A DNA stretch of 5,473 nt from Syntrophorhabdus sp. (GTDB lineage Bacteria; Desulfobacterota; BSN033; UBA1163). A model generated the notes under the pieces. The model had not been told where the DNA came from, made no database searches, and was given only the letters and a program-made list of their open reading frames with translations. This document shows positions 1 to 4,819 of the stretch, in pieces. Position 1 is the first letter of the stretch; each line of letters begins with the position of its first letter. The DNA lies in assembly GCA_020724025.1 (NCBI GenBank), contig DYHU01000254.1:1-5473 (forward strand), read 5' to 3'. The position numbers were made by a program, and so were the translations under genes.

Positions 1-53
1 CTGGATTCCCGCCGGAGTTTACCCCGCACCCCGATACGGGGCGGGAATGACGA
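1..53. repeat. REP-like inverted repeat, copy 1
   Basis: The element starts with ctggattcccg and ends with cgggaatgacg, so its two ends are an imperfect inverted repeat of the kind seen in dispersed REP-like elements. Between them lies a nested GC-rich inverted repeat (ccccg...cggggcggg, about 23-43). The same terminal motifs recur in reverse orientation at 88-117 and again in forward orientation at 141-172. It lacks an open frame with coding character. The window begins exactly at the ctgg end, so the element could extend further left. Confidence 0.7.
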
Positions 54-73
54 CCCACCTGTTCCTAAAAGAG

Positions 74-117
74 ATGAACTCGTAAAAGTCGTCATTCCCG
101 TGAAAACGGGAATCCAG
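74..117. repeat. REP-like inverted repeat, copy 2 (opposite orientation)
   Basis: The core at 88-117 reads gtcgtcattcccg, then tgaaa, then cgggaatccag: a compact hairpin with a CCCGT/ACGGG stem. It is the reverse complement of the termini of copy 1. The flank at 74-87 (gatgaactcgtaaaa) matches in reverse the ttttacgag..catc sequence that follows copy 3. The repeated unit is therefore larger than the hairpin and includes this tail. Confidence 0.7.
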
Positions 118-140
118 AAAATTCTAACTACATGAAAAGA

Positions 141-219
141 CTGGATTCCTGCTTGCGCAGAAGGAATGACAGAAAATGGCCTTCTCTGGCTTTTTACGAG
201 ACCATTTACGAGACCATCA
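141..219. repeat. REP-like inverted repeat, copy 3, with duplicated tail
   Basis: The core at 141-172 reads ctggattcct...aaggaatgacag, a diverged copy of the repeat in the same orientation as copy 1. The tail at 190-219 contains ctttttacgagaccat, which corresponds to the reversed flank of copy 2. In this tail the 12-mer tttacgagacca occurs twice in perfect tandem (193-204 and 205-216). Copies 2 and 3 thus face each other as an extended inverted pair around a short AT-rich spacer (118-140). Confidence 0.65.
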
Positions 220-248
220 AAAGAATTGAACGCTTTATCTCTCTTTTC

Positions 249-279
249 CATTCCGAAATCCGAATTCCGAATTCCGCAC
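249..279. repeat. 7-bp-period tandem array (CGGAATT type) after the pseudopilin stop
   Basis: Units of seven bases follow one another without gaps: cgaaatc (254-260), cgaattc (261-267), cgaattc (268-274), then the degenerate cgcactt. On the minus strand this is a CGGAATT/CGGATTT series. It begins immediately after the TAA of the pseudopilin gene (282-280). The same family recurs at 4301-4330 and 4791-4818. Confidence 0.75.
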
Positions 280-705
280 TTAAGAAATACTCACCTTTCC
301 TGTGTACTGTACGACGCTGATCGTTCTTGTCTGTCCGCCTCCTGAAACCGTCACCGATCCCCCCCCTCCTACAATAGGTTCACCGAGAGAGTTGAATGTT
401 ATAATGAAATTGCTTCCAATGTTCACTCCTGCCGGGAGCCTGCCGGAGGGATCCAGTTGGTTTGTGGGACTGAAGGTATATACGGTTGGAGTCGCAGTGG
501 AAAAGGTTACTGTTTTAGAAACTCGATTGGCCATTGCAAACTCCTGGGCGTAACGGATGTCAGAAGCGATCATATAAGCGGCTCCCTCAACAGAAGCGCT
601 TGAAGAAGTTTCAAAGTCGATCCTTGGTATCACCACAGCGACCAGTATGGCAATGATGACCATGACGAGAATGACCTCGATGAGAGACATCCCCCTCACC
701 CACAC
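280..705 (-). CDS. GspH/FimT-type pseudopilin (type II secretion / type IV pilus minor pilin)
   Basis: This is a small secreted pilin-like protein. The N-terminal motif G|MSLIEVILVMVIIAILVAVV is a class III signal: Gly at -1, Glu at +5 of the mature chain, then about 18 hydrophobic residues. Prepilin peptidase should cut after the Gly, leaving the helix to sit in the inner membrane until assembly. The following region (EGAAYMIASDIRYAQEFAMA) is the amphipathic helix typical of GspH/FimT, and the C-terminus is beta-rich with Gly runs (VGGGGSVTVSGGG). I prefer the GTG at 705: GGAGG lies 6 nt upstream, and it gives a short leader (MWVRG) of usual size. The frame is open up to ATG 792 (170 aa), but ATGs at 792, 771 and 762 lie in repeat DNA and have no clear Shine-Dalgarno sequence. 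From 705 the protein is 141 aa. It follows the platform-protein gene, so both probably serve the same machine. The family call is strong; the start is uncertain. Confidence 0.85.
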   Translation of the reverse strand: MWVRGMSLIEVILVMVIIAILVAVVIPRIDFETSSSASVEGAAYMIASDIRYAQEFAMANRVSKTVTFSTATPTVYTFSPTNQLDPSGRLPAGVNIGSNFIITFNSLGEPIVGGGGSVTVSGGGQTRTISVVQYTGKVSIS

Positions 706-748
706 CCTCTCCCTCCCCCCTCGAGGGGGAGGGTTGGGGAGGGGGGGG
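691..748. repeat. GC-rich palindromic REP-like element overlapping the pseudopilin start
   Basis: The centre (711-733) is a near-perfect palindrome, ccctccccc(c) around TCGA, then gggggaggg; the arms differ only in having six C against five G. The outer arms continue as imperfect complements (ccccctcaccc on the left, ttggggagggg on the right). The right end is a run of eight G (741-748). It resembles the GC-rich interspersed palindromes of many environmental proteobacterial genomes (recalled, not searched). On the minus strand it encodes the residues PPLPNPPPRGGRERVWVRG just before the pilin helix. Confidence 0.75.
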
Positions 749-757
749 AATCCGAAA

Positions 758-797
758 TTCATAGGGTTCATCGTCCATTGTCCATAGTTCATTGTGA
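758..797. repeat. 7-bp-period tandem array (ATGGACA type) after the platform-protein stop
   Basis: Four consecutive heptamers are exactly in phase: ttcatcg (767-773), tccattg (774-780), tccatag (781-787) and ttcattg (788-794). A fifth, ttcatag (758-764), is shifted by two bases. The consensus TYCATNG differs from the CGGAATT arrays although the period is the same. It starts four bases after the TAA of the platform-protein gene. Each minus-strand unit contains an ATG, which creates spurious upstream starts for the pseudopilin. Confidence 0.7.
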
Positions 798-798
798 A

Positions 799-2016
799 TT
801 ATCTAAATAACGAGGCCATGTTCCACCAGGGGAGGAATACGGCCAGGGCCAGAAGCAATACCACCCCTCCCAGAACGAGTGTCAGAACAGGCTCGATATA
901 AGTGGGGAGCTTCTTCAGGGCGTTATCGACTTCAACATCATAGTAATCCGTCACCCTCGTTAACATCTCATCCAGAGTTCCGGAAGATTCCCCCACGGAG
1001 ATCATCTGAATGACAAGAGGGGTGAACCTTCCGCTCTCTTTCAGTGCGTCGGTCAAACTGCTTCCCTCTCTGACCTTCTGCTGGACGCTTCCGATGGATT
1101 GGGAGAGAAGGACATTGTCCACCGTGGTCGAAGTGATTTCGAGGGCCTGTAAAATAGGTATCCCACTCCGGTTTAACATCCCGAAGGTATTTGAAAATCG
1201 GGAAAGGCCAATCTTTAAAAATAGCGGGCCCAAAACCGGAATCCGGGTTTTAACTTTATCCCAGAAGTATCTTCCATTTTCCGTCTTGATATAGCTTTTA
1301 AGAAAGATGGAGATTCCCAGAAGTCCCCCCAGAACAAGATACCAGTAAGTTTGAAATATTTTGTTCATCCCGATCATCATGCGGGTGGGCAAAGGGAGAG
1401 GCATGTTGAACTGTGCAAAGGTTGCGGCAAACCTGGGTATGACAAATGCGATCAGGATGGCGAAGGCAATGATCACTGAAAAGATGACGATCTTGGGATA
1501 CCGCGTTGCCTCCTTAAGCCTCTCGCGGGTTCTCAATTCACGGTCTGCAAGGGTGACAAATCGGTCCAGTGATTCGCCCAATCTTCCGGAGGTTTCACCG
1601 GCCCGAATCATATTGATATAGATGAGAGAAAAAACTCCGGAATGCTTTGCCATGGATGCGAAAAGCGGACTTCCCCCTTCAATGTCTCTGCAAACTTCGT
1701 CCAGGACATTTTGGAGCTTCTTATTCTCTGTTTGATCCTTTAAATTGGATAAGCCTGTGAGAAGGGGGAGCCCTGCTTTATATAACGTTGAAAGCTGTTG
1801 GCTGAAGACGACCAGATCCTCCAGACGGACCTTTTTAAATCGGTTTACCAAATCCGAAAGGTTGAACAGAGGGGCCTCCTCCGTCTTTTCTATCGAGATC
1901 GGAAGGTATCCGAGACGATGAAGCTGGTCTCCGGCCAACTGAAGGGAAGGGGCCTCAAGCCTTCCATCAATCGCCTTGCCGGTTCTGTCTCTTGCTTTGT
2001 ATGTGAAAGTTGGCAT
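799..2016 (-). CDS. Type II secretion system F / PilC / MshG family inner-membrane platform protein
   Basis: This 405-aa protein has the full length of the family. It is the inner-membrane platform that links the cytoplasmic assembly ATPase to pilin or pseudopilin polymerisation. The N-terminus (PTFTYKARDRTGKAIDGRLEA) is the typical opening strand region. Two T2SSF domains follow at about residues 67-194 and 270-395, each with the repeated motif GE(T/S)SG.L (GETSGRLGESL at 140-150, GESSGTLDEML at 342-352). Membrane segments are seen at about 174-197, 223-243 and 374-396. The C-terminus, FLPWWNMASLFR, recalls MSHA-type MshG proteins more than classical GspF, so the exact system cannot be named. 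The start ATG at 2016 fits the family N-terminus; its Shine-Dalgarno sequence is weak (AGG 8 nt upstream). The gene lies just downstream of an 8-bp-repeat hairpin and ends 93 nt before the preferred pseudopilin start. The assembly ATPase is not in the window. Confidence 0.95.
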   Translation of the reverse strand: MPTFTYKARDRTGKAIDGRLEAPSLQLAGDQLHRLGYLPISIEKTEEAPLFNLSDLVNRFKKVRLEDLVVFSQQLSTLYKAGLPLLTGLSNLKDQTENKKLQNVLDEVCRDIEGGSPLFASMAKHSGVFSLIYINMIRAGETSGRLGESLDRFVTLADRELRTRERLKEATRYPKIVIFSVIIAFAILIAFVIPRFAATFAQFNMPLPLPTRMMIGMNKIFQTYWYLVLGGLLGISIFLKSYIKTENGRYFWDKVKTRIPVLGPLFLKIGLSRFSNTFGMLNRSGIPILQALEITSTTVDNVLLSQSIGSVQQKVREGSSLTDALKESGRFTPLVIQMISVGESSGTLDEMLTRVTDYYDVEVDNALKKLPTYIEPVLTLVLGGVVLLLALAVFLPWWNMASLFR

Positions 2017-2034
2017 GGGTTAAACCTGGTCTTG

Positions 2035-2121
2035 TAGTCATATAGTCAGATAGTCTCATAGTCATTCATGTATGCCGCAGGCCGGGACTATACGACTAAC
2101 AGACTATTCGACTATGCGACT
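2035..2121. repeat. 8-bp-period GACTAT repeat forming a long interrupted hairpin
   Basis: TAGTC occurs at 2035, 2043, 2051 and 2059, exactly every 8 bases. The complementary GACT(A) occurs at 2086, 2094, 2102, 2110 and 2118, also every 8 bases. The two arms are inverted and in register, so they fold into a stem of four 5-6-bp helices separated by 2-nt mismatched steps, closed by a 22-nt loop (2064-2085, with gccgcaggc inside). The right arm touches the stop codon of the CheY gene. The left arm ends 18 nt before the platform-protein ATG, so the structure could influence expression of either gene. No U-tract follows it on the minus strand, so a classical intrinsic terminator is not supported. 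Confidence 0.85.
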
Positions 2122-2489
2122 TATTTTAAATATCCCTTCACTTTCTTCATCAATTCGTCCATTTCAAAGGGTTTGGTGATATATTCGTTTGCCCCTGTTT
2201 CCATTCCGGTCGCTTTATCCTTCTCCTGGGTTTTAGCAGTCAGCATCAGGATGGGGATGTGTTTATATCGCTCGTCGAATTTTAATAACCGGCAGACCTT
2301 GTATCCATCCAGTTTTGGCAACATGAGGTCAAGAAGGATTAGGTCCGGATTCTCTTTCCGGGCCTGATTCAAAGCCTCTTCACCGTTGTAAGCGACGAGC
2401 ACTTCATACCCCTCCAGTTCGAGAGAGAAACGAACCGTTTCCACCAGATCTACTTCATCATCGACAACTAAAATCCTCTTTTTGTTCAT
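2121..2489 (-). CDS. Stand-alone CheY-like response regulator receiver
   Basis: This 122-aa single-domain receiver has no output domain. The acidic pocket is Asp10-Asp11 (LVVDDE), the phosphoacceptor is Asp54 (LILLDLMLP), the switch residue is Thr84 (MLTA) and the conserved lysine is Lys106 (YITKPF). All catalytic residues are intact, so it should accept phosphate from a kinase and act through protein contacts in the cytoplasm. The start at 2489 has a good Shine-Dalgarno sequence (GGAGGG, 8 nt spacing). It lies 58 nt after the receiver-kinase gene, separated by a 28-bp palindrome, and upstream of the pilus platform gene. By analogy with PilG/PilH or CheY-type regulators it may tune pilus or secretion activity; this is inference from position. 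Confidence 0.95.
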   Translation of the reverse strand: MNKKRILVVDDEVDLVETVRFSLELEGYEVLVAYNGEEALNQARKENPDLILLDLMLPKLDGYKVCRLLKFDERYKHIPILMLTAKTQEKDKATGMETGANEYITKPFEMDELMKKVKGYLK

Positions 2490-2523
2490 TTAATTTCCCT
2501 CCTCAATTCTTTTTTCGCCTGCT

Positions 2524-2551
2524 GTAGGGAACGCATATATGCGTTCCCTAC
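2524..2551. repeat. Perfect 28-bp palindrome at the end of the receiver-kinase gene
   Basis: The half-site gtagggaacgcata is followed by its exact reverse complement, with no spacer. On the minus strand the first bases of the palindrome (GTAG) include the TAG stop codon of the receiver-kinase gene (2550-2548). A run of T does not follow in the direction of transcription, so it is not a typical intrinsic terminator, although an RNA hairpin could still form. It is probably a dispersed repeat unit of the same general kind as the others in the window. Confidence 0.85.
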
Positions 2552-4104
2552 TTCTTCCTCAATTGTTCTTTTGCTTTTCTGAAGAGGTCCCTTTTTGAGA
2601 GAGCCTCATCAGGAAAGGTCGCAGCCCCGATTTTAATAACCCATGGTCCATCGGGTCCATGGATCGGATTATTTTGAATATCTTCCTCCATCCGTTGACG
2701 AATGGCCTGAGCTCCCTTCAGATCCGCTTCACATAAAGCGACCAATATTTTTTCCTGTTTCCTTCTCAACAGGATATCCCCCTTTCTACAGAGGGATTGT
2801 CTTAACCTCACTTCGAGCTGCTTCAATAAATCCTCCTCAATCTTATCTCTCTGGTCGACCAATTCTATCAAAAATAACGAAAGAGGTAAATCATTTTTCT
2901 GTGCACGGTGAAATGCCCTATCCAGAACAAACCGGAAATGGGATTCCCTTCTTTCTTCTTCTGATGCGGGCAAGGTGAAGGTGAAGGTGCTGCCTTTTCC
3001 CACCTCACTCTCTACCCAGATCTTTCCCTGATGGGTTTCAACCAATCCTTTGGTGATGGCCAGACCCAATCCCGTCCCGCCCACCGATCGCTGAAGCGTT
3101 CCCTCAACCTGGTAGAATTTATCGAAGATGGAGTCTAAATATTCCGGGGAGATTCCAATCCCCGTATCTTTCACAGAGATGGCGACCTTATGGCTGATCC
3201 CTCCCTCCCTCTCTTCGGAGAAAGGAGTCGCCGAGACATAAATGTTTCCTCCCTCCGGGGTGAACTTAATGGCATTGCCTATGAGGTTGATCAGAATCTG
3301 TTCGATCTTTTCTTTATCGCCATAGACAGCCGGCAGTCCTTCAGAGATCTCTGAGATGACCTTGATAGACTTTCCATCGGCCTGGGGCCGCAATGAGGAT
3401 ACGGTTAATTCGATGAGGCTTTTAAACACCACATCCTCAAACTTCAACTCGATCTTCCCTGACTCGATTTTTGAGAGATCGAGTAGATTGTTCAGGATAT
3501 TGGTCAGCCGGTTGATGTTTCTCTCCGCCATGGAGAGAAATTTCGTCTGGTTTTCATTGATCGCCCCGGTCTTTCCCTGAAGGATTAACTGGATCGCATT
3601 TTTAATTGCGGCCAGGGGTGTCCTCAACTCATGGGAGGCGATAGAGACGAATTCGGATTTCATGGCATCAATTTTTCTCAACTCTTCATTCGCCCTCTCT
3701 AAATCAACAATACAACTCTGGAGGCCCATAAAGCGTTGTTTTTCCGATAAGACTTTACGAAGACGGACGATCAATTCGTCAATATTAAGAGGTTTTGTAA
3801 GATAATCACTCGCTCCCCGTTTCATTGCCTCAATGGCTGAATCGATGGTTCCATGACCGGTCATCAGAACGGTGAGGGTTTCGGGCTTCGATCTGGAGAT
3901 CTCCGTGATCAACTGGAGGCCATCCACCGAGGGCATTTTCAGGTCTGTCAGAACGAGATCGAACTTTCCTTTCTCCATCTTTTTCAGGGCTTCTTCTCCA
4001 TTCTCCGCCAGCTCGACCTGGAACCCGCCAATTCGGGTAAGAGCCTTGAAGAGAAAGTCTCTGATCTCCTTCTCATCATCAACGACTAAGATCTTATTTT
4101 CCAT
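2548..4104 (-). CDS. Receiver-histidine kinase fusion with degenerate GGDEF-like C-terminus
   Basis: This 518-aa cytoplasmic signalling protein has no membrane segments or periplasmic sensor. Domain order: receiver at 1-120 (Asp9/Asp10, phosphoacceptor Asp54, Thr82, Lys104); a coiled-coil-like linker at 118-150; HisKA with the phosphorylated His158 in SHELRTP; and HATPase_c at about 255-380 (N box around Asn277, G1 box DTGIGIS at 313-319, F box IFDKF at 326-330, G2 box GGTGLGL at 342-348). Residues about 388-518 resemble the frame of a GGDEF domain (FRFVLDRA...LPLSLFLIEL; VRLRQSLCRKGDILLRR; IKIGAATFPDEA; DLFRKAKEQL). However, the GGDEF signature is replaced by RKQEK and the metal-binding and GH..GD region is missing, so diguanylate cyclase activity is not expected. 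I chose the ATG at 4104 because the receiver begins there and AAGGAG lies 10 nt upstream, inside the end of the HTH gene. A longer open frame to 4245 is only overlap with that gene. The stop codon lies in a palindromic repeat. Confidence 0.93.
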   Translation of the reverse strand: MENKILVVDDEKEIRDFLFKALTRIGGFQVELAENGEEALKKMEKGKFDLVLTDLKMPSVDGLQLITEISRSKPETLTVLMTGHGTIDSAIEAMKRGASDYLTKPLNIDELIVRLRKVLSEKQRFMGLQSCIVDLERANEELRKIDAMKSEFVSIASHELRTPLAAIKNAIQLILQGKTGAINENQTKFLSMAERNINRLTNILNNLLDLSKIESGKIELKFEDVVFKSLIELTVSSLRPQADGKSIKVISEISEGLPAVYGDKEKIEQILINLIGNAIKFTPEGGNIYVSATPFSEEREGGISHKVAISVKDTGIGISPEYLDSIFDKFYQVEGTLQRSVGGTGLGLAITKGLVETHQGKIWVESEVGKGSTFTFTLPASEEERRESHFRFVLDRAFHRAQKNDLPLSLFLIELVDQRDKIEEDLLKQLEVRLRQSLCRKGDILLRRKQEKILVALCEADLKGAQAIRQRMEEDIQNNPIHGPDGPWVIKIGAATFPDEALSKRDLFRKAKEQLRKK

Positions 4105-4105
4105 C

Positions 4106-4339
4106 TTATTGCTTCTCCTTTTGGTCCAAACTATCTTTTCCTGAAAGCCATTCATCCAGGGCATCCTTCTTGAATCGCCAGCTTCCACCGATCTTCCGGC
4201 CCGGAATATCGCCGTGCTTCGCAAGCCGGTAGATCGTCCTGACATGGACGCTCAAGTATTCTGCTGCCTCCCTTGGTGTCATGATCTCCCGGACTTGAAA
4301 TTCGGATTGCGGATTTCGGATTTCGGATTCTCTTTTCAT
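4106..4339 (-). CDS. Excisionase/MerR-type helix-turn-helix DNA-binding protein
   Basis: This small protein (77 aa from 4339; 58 aa from the internal ATG at 4282) is almost entirely one winged helix-turn-helix domain: MTPREAAEYLSVHVRTIYRLAKHGDIPGRKIGGSWRFKKDALDEWL. TPREAAEYL and VRTIYRLAK form the DNA-reading helices, and GRKIGGSWRF is the wing; this is the excisionase-type (HTH_17) pattern. The start at 4339 overlaps the preceding stop as ATGA and has GGAG 9 nt upstream; the start at 4282 has GGGAG only 3 nt away. Using 4339, residues 4-13 (ESEIRNPQSE) are encoded by a 7-bp repeat array and are probably not part of the fold. It lies between a four-helix-bundle gene and the receiver-kinase, whose ribosome binding site it contains, so it is likely co-expressed with them. 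Its operator is unknown. No integrase is nearby, so a true phage excisionase role is not supported. Confidence 0.88.
   Translation of the reverse strand: MKRESEIRNPQSEFQVREIMTPREAAEYLSVHVRTIYRLAKHGDIPGRKIGGSWRFKKDALDEWLSGKDSLDQKEKQ
4115..4120 (-). promoter_or_regulatory. Ribosome binding site of the receiver-kinase gene, inside the HTH gene
   Basis: AAGGAG on the minus strand lies 10 nt before the kinase ATG (4104) and forms part of the last codons (Lys-Glu) of the HTH gene. The HTH stop codon TAA (4108-4106) and the kinase ATG are separated by one base. This arrangement favours translational coupling and decides the kinase start against the upstream in-frame start at 4245. Confidence 0.8.
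4301..4330. repeat. 7-bp-period array (CGGAATT type) within the HTH gene 5' end
   Basis: Four heptamers run in phase: ttcggat (4301), tgcggat (4308), ttcggat (4315) and ttcggat (4322), followed by tc. This is the same family as at 249-279 and 4791-4818. Here it lies between the coupled ATG at 4339 and the first residue of the helix-turn-helix domain, and is read in frame as ESEIRNPQSE. Confidence 0.8.
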
Positions 4340-4692
4340 TTCTCACTTCTCCGTGCTGTTTTAATTGAAGATATAGTTATCGCTAAAATTTGGTTTGCTT
4401 CGTCTTGAAGACGAATGATCTCCTCTTGGCGAATCAATCCAGATTCAACGAGAAGCTCCATCCAATATATCGCCTCGTCAGACTCTTCCTCAACAATACC
4501 CATTTTAGAAATAAAATCTGCAGTCGATCTTGCTCTACAAGCCGACCGATAATTAGCCCCCACTGAAGTGCCCGCCCGCAATAATTGTCTTCCCAGCACT
4601 TCAGCGATTCGCCCTTGTGGTAGTGACCCGACCAACCGGATAATATTAAGTGCAAAACGTTTTGTTCTTTGTTTCATGTCTTCCTTGTTCAT
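4336..4692 (-). CDS. Four-helix-bundle protein (23S rRNA intervening-sequence / S23 family)
   Basis: The protein is 118 aa and almost all helical. The stretch FALNIIRLVGSLPQGRIAEVLGRQLLRAGTSVGANYRSACRARSTADFISKMGIVEEESDEAIYWMELLVESGLI carries the family marks: R.QLLRAGTSVGANYRSA and the E.DEA.YW.ELL helix. The family was first noted inside 23S rRNA intervening sequences but is common as free-standing genes; its biochemical role is unclear. I prefer the ATG at 4692 because CAGGAG lies 9 nt upstream; the ATG at 4716 has no such signal and lies next to repeat DNA. The usual VW.KA opening motif of many relatives is absent. The stop overlaps the HTH start as ATGA, and GGAG within its last codons should serve the next gene. 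This suggests the two products are made together. Any contact with the kinase or HTH protein is speculation. Confidence 0.9.
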   Translation of the reverse strand: MNKEDMKQRTKRFALNIIRLVGSLPQGRIAEVLGRQLLRAGTSVGANYRSACRARSTADFISKMGIVEEESDEAIYWMELLVESGLIRQEEIIRLQDEANQILAITISSIKTARRSEK

Positions 4693-4700
4693 TTTCCAAG

Positions 4701-4707
4701 TCTCCTG
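4701..4707 (-). promoter_or_regulatory. Ribosome binding site deciding the four-helix-bundle start
   Basis: The minus strand reads CAGGAGA here, with AGGAG 9 nt before the ATG at 4692. The in-frame ATG at 4716 is preceded by CCCGAATACTGA, which has no Shine-Dalgarno sequence and derives from adjacent repeat-like DNA. The downstream start is therefore preferred. Confidence 0.65.
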
Positions 4708-4734
4708 ATCTTTCATTCAGTATTCGGGATTTAG

Positions 4735-4761
4735 AAATCCGCAATCAATGATCCGTAATCC
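4735..4761. repeat. Degenerate ATCCG(C/T)AATC repeat fragment
   Basis: The stretch aaatccgcaatcaatg followed by atccgtaatcc contains two imperfect copies of the same ATCCGNAAT motif that makes up the arrays at 4791-4818 and 4301-4330, but with broken phase. Together with 4791-4818 it fills most of the 127-nt gap between the hybrid kinase stop and the four-helix-bundle start. The remaining AT-rich stretch (about 4762-4790) shows no promoter that I can support. Confidence 0.5.
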
Positions 4762-4790
4762 CCGGTCTTGTCATCTTTATGTTTTTATTT

Positions 4791-4818
4791 CGCAATCCGA
4801 AATCCGAATTCCGCAATG
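4791..4818. repeat. 7-bp-period array (CGGAATT type) after the hybrid kinase stop
   Basis: Four heptamers are exactly in phase: cgcaatc (4791), cgaaatc (4798), cgaattc (4805) and cgcaatg (4812). The array ends one base from the TAA of the hybrid kinase gene (4822-4820). This placement mirrors the array after the pseudopilin stop at 280. Confidence 0.8.
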
Positions 4819-4819
4819 A

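Noticed and set aside
132..320. Plus-strand open frame of 62 codons
   Set aside because: It lies over REP-like repeat and heptamer array DNA, runs into the pseudopilin 3' end, and has no ribosome binding site or recognisable domain.
302..2037. Several plus-strand open frames opposite the pseudopilin and platform-protein genes
   Set aside because: They are antisense shadows of well-supported minus-strand genes and show no protein family features.
2035..2121. CRISPR array
   Set aside because: The units are only 8 bases with 2-3-base variable steps and switch orientation in the middle; there are no spacers and no cas genes.
2524..2551. Rho-independent terminator after the receiver-kinase
   Set aside because: The hairpin is perfect, but no T-run follows on the minus strand and the stem is AT-rich at its centre; I list it as a palindromic repeat.
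4105..4245. 47-residue N-terminal extension of the receiver-kinase from the ATG at 4245
   Set aside because: The receiver fold begins at MENKILVVDDE (4104), which has a good Shine-Dalgarno sequence; the extension only reads the HTH gene in another frame.
4106..4339. Phage excisionase marking an integrated element
   Set aside because: The HTH family is shared by many chromosomal regulators, and there is no integrase, attachment site or phage gene nearby.
4152..4346. Minus-strand 64-codon frame overlapping the HTH gene
   Set aside because: Its N-terminus is repeat translation (RIRNPKSAIR) and the rest is the HTH gene in a wrong frame.
4336..4692. Avd protein of a diversity-generating retroelement, or an rRNA intervening sequence
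   Set aside because: The fold is related, but no reverse transcriptase, template repeat or 23S rRNA sequence is in the window.
4727..4742. Small hairpin ggattt/aaatcc between the hybrid kinase and the four-helix-bundle gene
   Set aside because: The stem is about six base pairs with almost no loop and no T-run follows; it is probably by-product of the ATCCG repeats.
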